This document shows positions 27,006 to 35,448 of a DNA stretch of 64,000 nt, piece after piece; positions within the stretch are counted from its first letter, which is position 1, and every line of letters starts with the position of its first letter. The notes under the pieces were generated by a model. It saw nothing but the letters and a program-made list of their open reading frames with translations. It had not been told where the DNA came from and did not search any database. The translations under genes and the position numbers were made by a program. Source of the DNA: Tomitella biformata AHU 1821. GTDB taxonomy: Bacteria; Actinomycetota; Actinomycetes; Mycobacteriales; Mycobacteriaceae. The stretch lies in the NCBI RefSeq assembly GCF_000524475.1, contig NZ_BAVQ01000072.1, positions 186,001 through 250,000 on the forward strand, in the 5' to 3' direction.

Positions 27006-28288
27006 GCGGGTTTGGCGCCGTGGCCCAGGAGCGTCGCGAGCATCAGCGTGCGCACCCGCAGCCGCACGGTGGCGGACTGGTCGAAGTGCGTGAGCCGGCC
27101 TAGGTCCAGGACCAGGCCGAACGCCGCGTGGACCAGGTATCGGGCCTCGCTGAGCATCAACTCCGGCCGCAACTCCCACAGCAGCCGGGACCATATCTCG
27201 ATGTTCTTGCGCTGCACCGAGTGCAGGGCCGCACGCCGGGGTCCGGGCAGATTGGCGATCTCGGCGAAGTAGACGGACAACAGCTCGCTCTGCTGGAACG
27301 ACAGGTCCGTGTACGCCTCGACGAGGCGGTTCAATTTCTGCTCCGCGTCCTGCTCGCCGCCGAGCACGGCGGACTGGGCGTCTTCGAGGCGTGTCGCGGC
27401 ACGCTGGAAGATGGCCTCGAGGAGGTCCAGCTTGCTGTCGTAGGACCGGTACAGGCCCGACGCGGTGATGCCGGCGGCATTCGCGATCTGCTCGATGCTC
27501 ACCTCGTGGTAGCCGTGCCGGTAGAACAGGTGCAGCGATTCCCGCAGCAGGGCCTCCCTCTTGGTCTCCGCCGCGGGCGCCGCCGGCAGGGGATGCGCCC
27601 AGGTCACGATGTCGCTATCGGGGGCCACCGGCAGGTCCACGGCCAGCACGGCCCAGCATGCGGCCAGCAGCAGCGGGCTGATGCGCTTGGCGGAAAGCGG
27701 TGCCCGATGGGCCGTGATGCTGCCGGAGATGCTGAGGATGGTGGCGGTCAGGATCTTCGCCTCGTCAGCGCTGATCGTCGGCCGCAGCTGCGCCAGGGGA
27801 TCGAGCAGCCGTTGGTTGAGGGTGGACATCGAGGCCTTCAAATACGCGAGGTCCTCTTTGTGGAGGAAACGGCCCTCCCAGCGGTAGAGGCCGCCTGTGC
27901 GGCGGTTCTCGACGGCGAGCTGGATCAGCGCGGACAGGATCTGGTCGATCTGCTCGCCGGCTGGTAGCGCCGCGGCGGAGTCGTCGGCCGGCTCGGGCAG
28001 CGCGGACGCGCGTAGGAGCCCGTTGACCAGCTCCAGAACGGCATGCTGGAACAGGGCGTACTTGTTCGGGAAGTGCCGATAGAGGGCGGGGCCGGAGATG
28101 CCGAGGACGCCGGCGATGTCGTCGACGCCGACGGCGTGGTAGCCGCGCTCGCTGAAGGCCTCTGCGGCCACCGCGGCGATCTGCGACTTCCGGTTCTTTG
28201 GTCGCCGCTTCGGCGGTCCCTTGGGTCCGCTCGGGCGGCCACTCTCGCCGCTGTCGATGACTGTCGCCATCCTGCTATCCGCAGTCAT
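27002..28288 (-). CDS. Tandem (double-domain) TetR-family regulator
   Basis: The 428-residue protein contains two complete TetR units. Helix-turn-helix 1 is at about 33-80 (AFSERGYHAVGVDDIAGVLG, ISGPALYRHFPNKYAL) and helix-turn-helix 2 at about 243-290 (LFYRHGYHEVSIEQIANAAG, ITASGLYRSYDSK). Each is followed by its own helical domain. ATG 28288 is selected because AGGAGG lies about 9 bases upstream. It is divergent from fadD5 and the mce1 operon; in M. tuberculosis this place is taken by the GntR-type regulator Mce1R. It is therefore the likely controller of mce1 here, by position only. Confidence 0.88.
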   Translation of the reverse strand: MTADSRMATVIDSGESGRPSGPKGPPKRRPKNRKSQIAAVAAEAFSERGYHAVGVDDIAGVLGISGPALYRHFPNKYALFQHAVLELVNGLLRASALPEPADDSAAALPAGEQIDQILSALIQLAVENRRTGGLYRWEGRFLHKEDLAYLKASMSTLNQRLLDPLAQLRPTISADEAKILTATILSISGSITAHRAPLSAKRISPLLLAACWAVLAVDLPVAPDSDIVTWAHPLPAAPAAETKREALLRESLHLFYRHGYHEVSIEQIANAAGITASGLYRSYDSKLDLLEAIFQRAATRLEDAQSAVLGGEQDAEQKLNRLVEAYTDLSFQQSELLSVYFAEIANLPGPRRAALHSVQRKNIEIWSRLLWELRPELMLSEARYLVHAAFGLVLDLGRLTHFDQSATVRLRVRTLMLATLLGHGAKPA

Positions 28289-28569
28289 CGCCGCGGCACC
28301 TCCTATTGCATAGCGACGCCGCCCGACCGGCCCCGAAAAGTCGTTGAATGCGATCTTGCCACGGATACTAGAAGTGAAGGGTAATTCTGACTTTCCCGGT
28401 GCTGAGCGTATCCTGCCGCCGCGTAGAGGCTGAGCGCAGGGGTCCTCCGCTGGTCTGAGAATTAGCGTTAACAAAACCCTTCCTCTTGTCGGCTGAGTGT
28501 GTAATACTCGTCACAGCGACCTTCGGGGGCGCACACCGGATCCGCCTCCGAGCCAAGAGAGGACAGTAA
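28289..28569. promoter_or_regulatory. Divergent promoter region of tandem TetR and fadD5
   Basis: These 281 bp contain no gene. CGTTAACAAA (28466-28475) and AATACTCGT (28503-28511) recur as one overlapping string (39395-39410) just before the DUF2236 pair downstream of mce1. TAATAC (28502-28507) could be a -10 box for fadD5, 63 bp before its ATG. No long dyad was found. Confidence 0.4.
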
Positions 28570-30153
28570 ATGAGCATTGCTGTAGACCCGGCCGGGGAGC
28601 CGCAGCGGTTCCGCAGGAACAACTGGAACAACTGGGTGGCGGCGCACGCCGTGATGCGCGGCGACAAGGCCGCGTTCCGATACCTCGGCCAGGACACCAG
28701 TTGGCGTCAGCTGCACGAGCGTTCCGAGTCGATGGCGTCCGCGCTGCACAGGCGGGGCGTCGTCAAGGGCGACCGGGTCCTGCTGCTCACGCTCAACCGC
28801 ACGGAGTTCTTCGAGGCGGTGCTGGCGATCAACGCCCTGGGCGCCATCGCGGTCCCGGTCAACTTCCGCCTCACGCCGCCGGAGATCGCGTTCATCGTCC
28901 GCAACTCCGGGGCCAAGGCGATCTTCACGGAGGCCATGCTCGCGCCGCTCGTCGCAGCGGTTCGCGCCGCCACCCCGGAGCTGGCCCTGGTGGTCAACAT
29001 GGGCGCGGAGACCGAGGGTGATGTCCTCGGCTACGAGGCGCTGGTCGGGGAGGCCGGCGAGCCGCATCCCGCGATCGACCTGCCGGAGGATCTGCCGAGC
29101 CTGATCCTGTACACCTCGGGCACCACCGGCTCACCCAAGGGTGCGGTGCTCTCGCACTCGAATATGACGGCCCAGGCGATCACCTGCATTCGCGCCATGG
29201 AGCATGCCGGCGAGGATGAGATCGGACTTCTGGCCGCGCCCGCCTTCCACGTCGCGGCCCTCGGCTCGGTGGCGCCCACGCTGATGCTCGGCGGGCTCAC
29301 CGTCATCCACCCGCTCAAGGCCTTCGACCCGGCCGATGTGCTCGATACCTGGGAGAAGGAGCGCGTCACCACGGTGTTCCTCGTCCCAGTGCAGTGGCAG
29401 GCGATCTGCGCCGACCCCACCGTCAAGGATCGCGACCTGTGCCTGCGGGTGATCAGCTGGGGAGCCGCGCCATCGTCGGACTCCATCTTGCGCGCCATGG
29501 CGGAGACGTTCCCGGACGCCCGCAACGTGGCGGTGTTCGGCCAAACGGAGATGTCCCCGATCACCTGCGTGCTCGAGGGCAAGGATGCGCTGCGCAAGCT
29601 GGGCTCCGTCGGCCAGCCGATCCCCACGATCCAGACCCGAGTCGTCGACGACGAGATGAACGACGTCGCCACCGGCGAGATCGGGGAGATCGTCTACCGC
29701 GGCCCGACGATGATGCAGGAGTACTGGGACAACCCCGCGGCGACGGCGGAGGCGTTCGCCGGTGGCTGGTTCCACTCGGGCGACCTCGTGCGCCGCGACG
29801 AGGAGGGCTTCGTCTACGTCGTCGACCGCAAGAAGGACATGATCATCTCCGGCGGGGAGAACATCTACTGCGCGGAGGTTGAGAACGCGCTATTCAGCCA
29901 CCCGCGGATCCTCGAGGCGGCGGTGATCGGACGGCCCGACCAGAAATGGACCGAGGTCCCCGTCGCGGTCGTCGCGCTCAAGGACGGCGGGGTGGACGGC
30001 GACCTCACGATTGCGGAGCTCTCCGAGTTCTTGGGCGACCGGCTGGCCCGCTACAAGCATCCGCGGGACATCGTGATCGTCGACGCGCTGCCGCGCAATG
30101 CGAGCGGCAAGGTCGTCAAGGGCGCGCTGCGCGAGGTGACGGCGGCGGTCTAG
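28570..30153 (+). CDS. fadD5: Fatty-acyl-CoA/AMP ligase, FadD5 type
   Basis: The 527-residue adenylate-forming enzyme activates fatty acids with ATP and CoA. The P-loop YTSGTTGSPKGAVLSH is at 181-196, then FGQTEMSPITC, GWFHSGDLVRRDEEGFVYVV and DRKKDMIISGGENIYCAE, and the C-terminal lysine block LPRNASGKVVK. Segments NRTEFFEAVLAINALGAIAV and FLVPVQWQAICADP closely match what I remember of M. tuberculosis FadD5, which opens mce1. It is followed by yrbE1A after 214 bp that include a hairpin. It probably activates acids imported by the Mce complex. Confidence 0.9.
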   Translation: MSIAVDPAGEPQRFRRNNWNNWVAAHAVMRGDKAAFRYLGQDTSWRQLHERSESMASALHRRGVVKGDRVLLLTLNRTEFFEAVLAINALGAIAVPVNFRLTPPEIAFIVRNSGAKAIFTEAMLAPLVAAVRAATPELALVVNMGAETEGDVLGYEALVGEAGEPHPAIDLPEDLPSLILYTSGTTGSPKGAVLSHSNMTAQAITCIRAMEHAGEDEIGLLAAPAFHVAALGSVAPTLMLGGLTVIHPLKAFDPADVLDTWEKERVTTVFLVPVQWQAICADPTVKDRDLCLRVISWGAAPSSDSILRAMAETFPDARNVAVFGQTEMSPITCVLEGKDALRKLGSVGQPIPTIQTRVVDDEMNDVATGEIGEIVYRGPTMMQEYWDNPAATAEAFAGGWFHSGDLVRRDEEGFVYVVDRKKDMIISGGENIYCAEVENALFSHPRILEAAVIGRPDQKWTEVPVAVVALKDGGVDGDLTIAELSEFLGDRLARYKHPRDIVIVDALPRNASGKVVKGALREVTAAV

Positions 30154-30187
30154 GCCGGGGGTAGGACCAGGGGGAAGGGCAGGCGGC

Positions 30188-30216
30188 TGGCCGCTCCGAT
30201 TCAATCGGGGCGGCCA
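30188..30216 (+). terminator. Hairpin between fadD5 and yrbE1A
   Basis: TGGCCGCTCCGAT pairs with ATCGGGGCGGCCA (one G-T pair) around a 3-base loop, TCA. It lies 35 bp after the fadD5 stop. There is no strong T-tract. It could terminate or attenuate transcription, or mark an mRNA processing site. Confidence 0.6.
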
Positions 30217-30282
30217 GTGGCCTTGACTGGGGAAAGTCGATGTTCAGCGCCGTGGAGCGCGGGTGTCACGATGAGAATTTCC

Positions 30283-30313
30283 GTTCACATAATGCTTGTG
30301 GTCCGGTGTGAAC
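30283..30313. promoter_or_regulatory. Inverted repeat upstream of yrbE1A
   Basis: GTTCACA (30283-30289) is mirrored by TGTGAAC (30307-30313), 17 bp apart, 55 bp before the yrbE1A ATG. An AT-rich TAATGC lies between the arms. It may be an operator at an internal mce promoter. Confidence 0.45.
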
Positions 30314-30367
30314 TGTGTCATGCTCAACACGGAATTATCAGACTTTGGAGGGGGAGGTGGTGCGGCC

Positions 30368-31177
30368 ATGACCTATGAGCTCCCAGAACCCAAGGGTCCC
30401 GCCAGCGATGTCGCCATCCAGGGCGGCTACCTCATCGGGTTCTCCGTGCAGGCGATCATCGGCCTGATCCGCTCGGTGTTCGGCTGGCGGCTGTCGATGA
30501 AGGAGACCGTCACCCAGATCCTGTTCATCGGCCGGGTGAGCACGGGCCCGTCCCTGCTGCTGATGATCCCGATTGGCGTCTTCATCGCGGTCTCCGTCGG
30601 CGAGTTGGCCGGCCGGATCGGCGCCGGCGGCTACTCCGGGGCCGTCGTGGCATTCATCATCGTCGGCCAGGCCGCGGCGATGGTGTGCGCGCTGATGATG
30701 GCCGGGGTCGCCGGCTCGGCGATCTGCACCGACCTGGGCTCCCGCAAGATCCGCGAGGAGATCGACGCCATCGAGGTGATGGGCATCGACGCGGTCGAGC
30801 GCCTCGTCGGGCCCCGGCTGGTCGCCGCGGTCGTCGTGTCCTTGGCACTGTGCGCGATGGTCACCTTCGGCGGCGTGCTGGCCTGCTACCTCTACCACAT
30901 CTACATCCAGCATCAGCCCGCCGGAACTTTCCTGGCGACCTTCAGCCAGTACGGCCGGCTCTCCGACTTCGGGATGGCGATGGTCAAGTCCGCGGTCTTC
31001 GGTCTGGCCTCGACCCTGGTCGCCACCTTCAAGGGTCTGCACGCCAAGGGCGGCCCGCGCGGGGTGGCGGATGCGGTCAACGAGGCCGTCGTGCTGGCGT
31101 TCGCGCTGGTCTTCATCCTGAACACGGCACTGTCCGCGCTGTACACCGTGATCGTGCCGGCAGTGGGGTCCTACTGA
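30368..31177 (+). CDS. yrbE1A: MCE-family ABC permease YrbE1A (MlaE-like)
   Basis: The 269-residue integral membrane permease half has five to six hydrophobic segments. The MlaE landmark GSRKIREEIDAIEVMGIDAV, the EExDAxxVMG coupling loop, is intact. ATG 30368 lies behind a long GGAGGGGGAGG stretch; an upstream in-frame start would cover the likely promoter. It should form the inner-membrane channel of the Mce1 lipid importer with YrbE1B; the ATPase (Mkl/MceG) is normally encoded elsewhere. Confidence 0.93.
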   Translation: MTYELPEPKGPASDVAIQGGYLIGFSVQAIIGLIRSVFGWRLSMKETVTQILFIGRVSTGPSLLLMIPIGVFIAVSVGELAGRIGAGGYSGAVVAFIIVGQAAAMVCALMMAGVAGSAICTDLGSRKIREEIDAIEVMGIDAVERLVGPRLVAAVVVSLALCAMVTFGGVLACYLYHIYIQHQPAGTFLATFSQYGRLSDFGMAMVKSAVFGLASTLVATFKGLHAKGGPRGVADAVNEAVVLAFALVFILNTALSALYTVIVPAVGSY

Positions 31178-31193
31178 TGGGGGGACTGAGCTG

Positions 31194-32054
31194 ATGATCG
31201 GATTCGACAATGTCGCGCGGGTGAACGCCCAGGCGCTGCGCCCCGTCAAGGCCGTCTACACCGGGTTTGTCGACGTCGGCAAGCACGTCACCTTCATGTT
31301 CCGCACCATCGTCTCGATCCCGTTCACGTTGGTCCGCTACCGCAAGCACGTGCTCAACCAGATCAGCGAGGTCAGCTTCGGCACCAACTCGCTGCTCTCC
31401 GGCGGCGGCACCATCGGCATCGTGTTCGCGATGTCCCTGGCCGCCGCGATGATGCTGGGCGTCGAGACGCAGCGCGGGCTCGAACTCGTGGGCATGACGA
31501 CCATGTCCGGCATGCTCTCGGCCATCGCGAACACCCGCGAGCTGGCGCCTGTTGTCGTGGGCATCGCCCTCGCCGCGAAGGTCGGCACCGGCTTCACCGC
31601 CCAGATCGGCGCGATGCGGATCTCCGACGAGATCGACGCGCTGGACTCGATGGCCATCCGCTCGATCCCCTTCCTCGCCGGCACCCGCGTCATCGCCGCC
31701 ATGGTGTGCGTGCTGCCGATCTTCATGATCGGCCTGCTCGCCAGCTACCTGTCGACGCGGCTCGTGGTCGTGTTCTTCAACGGCGCCTCGGCCGGCACCT
31801 ACGACTACTTCTTCCACTTGGCGCTCTCGCCGACGGACCTGCTGTACTCCGCCATCAAGGCCATGGTCTTCGCGGCCGTCGTGTCCCTGGTGCATTGCTC
31901 CTACGGGTACTTCGCCTCGGGCGGGCCGTCCGGGGTGGGCCAGGCGGCGGGCCGCGCGCTGCGCACCTCGATCCTGGCCATCGGCATCCTCGACGTGGTG
32001 CTGACGTTCGCAATGTGGGGCCTGGTCCCCACGATCCCGGGCATGGGGTTCTGA
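31194..32054 (+). CDS. yrbE1B: MCE-family ABC permease YrbE1B (MlaE-like)
   Basis: The 286-residue permease partner of YrbE1A has the MlaE coupling loop as RISDEIDALDSMAIRSIP, and hydrophobic segments at about 70-90, 110-130, 160-185 and 250-275. ATG 31194 is 16 bp after yrbE1A. The next gene, mce1A, starts one base after its stop. The two permease halves share the same topology and most likely form a heterodimer. Confidence 0.93.
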   Translation: MIGFDNVARVNAQALRPVKAVYTGFVDVGKHVTFMFRTIVSIPFTLVRYRKHVLNQISEVSFGTNSLLSGGGTIGIVFAMSLAAAMMLGVETQRGLELVGMTTMSGMLSAIANTRELAPVVVGIALAAKVGTGFTAQIGAMRISDEIDALDSMAIRSIPFLAGTRVIAAMVCVLPIFMIGLLASYLSTRLVVVFFNGASAGTYDYFFHLALSPTDLLYSAIKAMVFAAVVSLVHCSYGYFASGGPSGVGQAAGRALRTSILAIGILDVVLTFAMWGLVPTIPGMGF

Positions 32055-32055
32055 C

Positions 32056-33348
32056 GTGCGGTCCGGGTCGCGGGACGAGATGACGGGCGCCAGCCGCCTC
32101 GCCCTCGCTTTGCGCGGGTTGCTCGCCGCAATTGTGATCGTCGTCGTCAGCGGCTTGCTGGTCCTCAAGGGCGGCGGCGGCCTGCACAACAACCCGGAGG
32201 TCCTCGTGTCGATCCCCGCCAGCGCGGGCCTGATCAGTGGGGAGGCCCCAGTCCGGTATGCGGGCGTGAACGTGGGCCGGATCGGCGGAATCGAGTCCGG
32301 CGCGCAGGCGTCCATCGTCCGCCTTGAGGTCAACTCCGCCGATATCGCGAACATCCCCGCCAACGTGCAGGCCCGCGTCGTGCCCCGCACCTTCTTCGGC
32401 GACATCTACATCCAGCTCGTGGACTCCGCGGACTCGCCCTCGCCCGTCGGCCTGCGGAGCGGCGACCACATCATGGTCGACACGGGTCCGGAATCCGTCG
32501 CGCTGTACGGGGTCTTCGAGAAGGTCGCGAACACCCTCGCGGCGATGCAGCCGGAGAAGATGCAGACCGCGCTCACCGCGCTGAGCCAGGCGCTCGACGG
32601 CCGCGGCGCGGCCATCGGGGAGACCATCGACAACCTGTCGGACGCCGCGGGCACGGTGACGCCGGCGCTGCGCGAGTTCGTCGAGGCCACCCCCGAGTTC
32701 ACGACCGTCCTCGCCGGGCTGGAGGAGGCCGCCCCTGACGTCCTGGGCCTGCTGGCCGCGGCGACGACGGTGTCCCAGAACATCGTCGACAACCAGGACG
32801 GCATCGCGAACACCCTGGCCGCCGCGGCCGGCTACGCGGACGCGGCGAGCCCGTTCATCGACGCCAAGCGCGGCGAGATCACCACCGTCCTGAACTCTGC
32901 GGGCATCATCCTGGCGACCACGGGGGCGAACTCGGCTGGGCTCACCGAGACGTTGACGGCGGCCCACGAGTTCGGCCTGAAGGGCGGCAAGGTGTTCGCG
33001 ACAGGCAAGTTCAACATCACCACCGTCGCCACCTTCCAGGACCCGCTGCCGTATTCGGCCGCGGACTGCCCGGTGTATGTGGGGACCGCCAATCCGGGCT
33101 GCGCGGCCCACGCCGCCGCCCCGGGCAGCAGCCATCCGGTGGGCCTGGCTCCGACGCTCGAGCAGGCCACGGACCTGACCGTGTCGATCCCGGTGGTGGA
33201 CGCCCGCGGGGAAGCCCCGGTGCTCAGGGCTCTGGAGGACAGCGTGCGTGGTCAGGCCGCGGGCCCGGACGCGGACACGGCGCCGAACCCGGCCACCGTC
33301 ACGCTGCTGGGCCCGCTGGTGCGAGGTAACGAGGTGGAGGTCCGATGA
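32056..33348 (+). CDS. mce1A: MCE-family protein Mce1A
   Basis: The 430-residue protein has a single N-terminal membrane anchor (LALRGLLAAIVIVVVSGLLV), then the Mce/MlaD beta domain (about 50-125, with VRYAGVNVGRIGGI), followed by a long helical region that forms the needle or tunnel in Mce1 complexes. GTG 32056 follows the yrbE1B stop directly; ATG 32080 is an alternative start. Its stop overlaps mce1B (ATGA). It is expected in the cell envelope as part of a hetero-hexamer of Mce1A-F. Confidence 0.9.
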   Translation: MRSGSRDEMTGASRLALALRGLLAAIVIVVVSGLLVLKGGGGLHNNPEVLVSIPASAGLISGEAPVRYAGVNVGRIGGIESGAQASIVRLEVNSADIANIPANVQARVVPRTFFGDIYIQLVDSADSPSPVGLRSGDHIMVDTGPESVALYGVFEKVANTLAAMQPEKMQTALTALSQALDGRGAAIGETIDNLSDAAGTVTPALREFVEATPEFTTVLAGLEEAAPDVLGLLAAATTVSQNIVDNQDGIANTLAAAAGYADAASPFIDAKRGEITTVLNSAGIILATTGANSAGLTETLTAAHEFGLKGGKVFATGKFNITTVATFQDPLPYSAADCPVYVGTANPGCAAHAAAPGSSHPVGLAPTLEQATDLTVSIPVVDARGEAPVLRALEDSVRGQAAGPDADTAPNPATVTLLGPLVRGNEVEVR

Positions 33349-34376
33349 AACTCGGCTGGTATCCCGTGGCCAAGGCCGTGGCCTTCGTCGCGGCGGGGGC
33401 GGCGTGCGCGGTGCTGGTCGCCAACACGTTGACGGTGCCGGTCCGCGGTGCCACAGACGGGTACACGGTGGAGTTCACCGACGTCGAAGGCCTCGGCGCG
33501 GGCAACGCGGTGACCCTGGCCGGCGTCCGGGTGGGCCGGGTGGACTCCATCGCGTTCGCCGACGCCGGCGGCGGGACCAGCAAGGCGGTGGTGGGCATCG
33601 AGGTCGAGTCCGCCCATGCCCTCGCGGCCACGGCGACCGCCACGGTCCGCTACGGCGACATGCTCGGCGCGCGGTACATCGCGCTCGAGCAGCCCGCCGG
33701 CTGGACGGGCGCCGCGGGTCCGGAGCTCGAGCCCGGCGGCACGATCCCGCTATCGCGGACCACGCCGCCTGTCGACCTGACCGCGCTGATGAACGGCTTC
33801 AAGCCGCTGTTCCAGGCACTCGACCCGGACCAGGTCAACACCCTGGCGCGGGCGTTCGTCGACACCTTCAACGGGCAGGGGCAGGCGGTCAACGACCTGC
33901 TCGTGCAGATCGGGGACGTCAGCTCGGGCCTGGCGGACCGCCAGGAGGTGGTGCGCCAGCTCGTGGAGAACATGGGCGCGCTACTCGCCTCGGTCGATGC
34001 CCGGGCCCCGCAGCTGGAGGAGCTCGTCGTCGGGCTGGGGCAGCTCACCGACTCAGTCGCCGGCGATAGCGACCGCCTGGTCTCACTGCTGGACCAGGGC
34101 AACACCGCCGTCGCCACCCTCGCCGGCGCGATGGAACGGTCCAACGGCGATCTCAGCCGGTCGATCACCGAGCTGACCACGATGACCGACGTCTGGGTCT
34201 CCCAGACCGAGCAGTTCACGGGGTTCCTCGGGCGGATGCCCGGCTTCGCGAACGCCATCAACAGGATCTCCGGGTACGGCGGCTTCGTGAGCCTGTATCT
34301 GTGCAACATGACACTCAAGGCGGGGGACCTGGAGGCCAACATCTTCGGCGCCACACACTCCCCGACCTGCCGATGA
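33345..34376 (+). CDS. mce1B: MCE-family protein Mce1B
   Basis: The 343-residue protein has an N-terminal anchor (VAKAVAFVAAGAACAVLVAN), an Mce domain (VEFTDVEGLGAGNAVTLAGV then RVGRVDSI) and a helical Mce-C region ending in NAINRISGYGGFVSLYLCNM. The YLC/NM block near the end is typical for Mce proteins. It overlaps mce1A by 4 bp and is 22 bp before mce1C. Role as in the Mce1 hexamer. Confidence 0.9.
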   Translation: MKLGWYPVAKAVAFVAAGAACAVLVANTLTVPVRGATDGYTVEFTDVEGLGAGNAVTLAGVRVGRVDSIAFADAGGGTSKAVVGIEVESAHALAATATATVRYGDMLGARYIALEQPAGWTGAAGPELEPGGTIPLSRTTPPVDLTALMNGFKPLFQALDPDQVNTLARAFVDTFNGQGQAVNDLLVQIGDVSSGLADRQEVVRQLVENMGALLASVDARAPQLEELVVGLGQLTDSVAGDSDRLVSLLDQGNTAVATLAGAMERSNGDLSRSITELTTMTDVWVSQTEQFTGFLGRMPGFANAINRISGYGGFVSLYLCNMTLKAGDLEANIFGATHSPTCR

Positions 34377-34398
34377 GCGCGGGAGGTGCAGGACCCAG

Positions 34399-35448
34399 AT
34401 GTTCCTAGTCAAACTGATCGACGTCTTCGTCGGGATTATCCGATTCTTGTTCACCGGCGACCGGCGCAACAATAGCGGCACCCCGCTCGCGCTGGGTGCG
34501 CTCGGCATCGTCGTGCTGCTGGTGGGCCTGTTCGGGGCCCTTGCCATCCCGCGGATCTGGTACACGTCCAACACCCACTCTTATTCGGCCGAGATGGTGA
34601 ACGCCAGCGGCCTGAGCGGCGGGGACCCGGTATATGTCGCCGGCGTCCCGGCCGGCCGCGTGGAGGCGGTGCGGCTGGTCGAGGACCACGTGGTGGTGGA
34701 CTTCCGCCTCGACAAGGGCCAACCGCTCGGCAACCGCACAACGGCCACCGTCCGGCTCAAGACCGTGCTCGGCAAGCGGTACCTCGAGGTGGTGCCCGGC
34801 GGGGTCGCAGGCGAGGGCGAGAACCTGATTCCGCTGGCGCGCACCACCGTGCCCTACAGCCTCGACGATGTCAGCCGCGACGCGACCACCACGGCGCAGG
34901 GCATTGACGTCGACGCGATGCAGGAGATGATGACGACCCTGACCCAGGTGCTGCCGGCGGACTCCGAGGAACTGGGCAAGGCACTCGCCGGCATCAGCGG
35001 CGCCTCCGAGGCATTCGCGCAGAACGGCGAGCAGGTCGACCACCTGCTGGTGATGTCGCGGCAACTCTCGGACATGGTCGCCAAGCAGGAGGACTCGTTG
35101 GTTGGCACACTCGGCAGCGCGCAGACCGTCGTCTCGATCCTGGCGGTGCGCAAGCAGGCGCTGACGGACATGGCGGATCGGCTCAGTGCCATCCTGGCCA
35201 CGCTGGCCGCGTCCTTCACCGAGAACGACGAGAAGTTCAGCCAGCTGGTCACGAACCTGACCGCCGTCACCGGCACCCTCAAGGACAGCGCGGCGAGCAT
35301 CGACGGGGTGCTGGCTCGGTTGCCATCGGCGCTGCGGTCCGCGACGGACGCCACGGGCAACGGCCCGTGGACGGATGTCACGGCGCCGTCGGCGATCATC
35401 CCCGACAACCTGCTCTGCTTCGTCGGCGTTATGCAGGGGTGCAAATGA
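34399..35448 (+). CDS. mce1C: MCE-family protein Mce1C
   Basis: The 349-residue protein has a hydrophobic anchor at about 30-50 (LGALGIVVLLVGLFGALAIP) and the Mce domain YSAEMVNASGLSGGDPVYVA followed by VPAGRVEAV. The helical C-part carries many SLVGTLGSAQTV-like heptads. It ends LLCFVGVMQGCK and overlaps mce1D at ATGA. Confidence 0.9.
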   Translation: MFLVKLIDVFVGIIRFLFTGDRRNNSGTPLALGALGIVVLLVGLFGALAIPRIWYTSNTHSYSAEMVNASGLSGGDPVYVAGVPAGRVEAVRLVEDHVVVDFRLDKGQPLGNRTTATVRLKTVLGKRYLEVVPGGVAGEGENLIPLARTTVPYSLDDVSRDATTTAQGIDVDAMQEMMTTLTQVLPADSEELGKALAGISGASEAFAQNGEQVDHLLVMSRQLSDMVAKQEDSLVGTLGSAQTVVSILAVRKQALTDMADRLSAILATLAASFTENDEKFSQLVTNLTAVTGTLKDSAASIDGVLARLPSALRSATDATGNGPWTDVTAPSAIIPDNLLCFVGVMQGCK

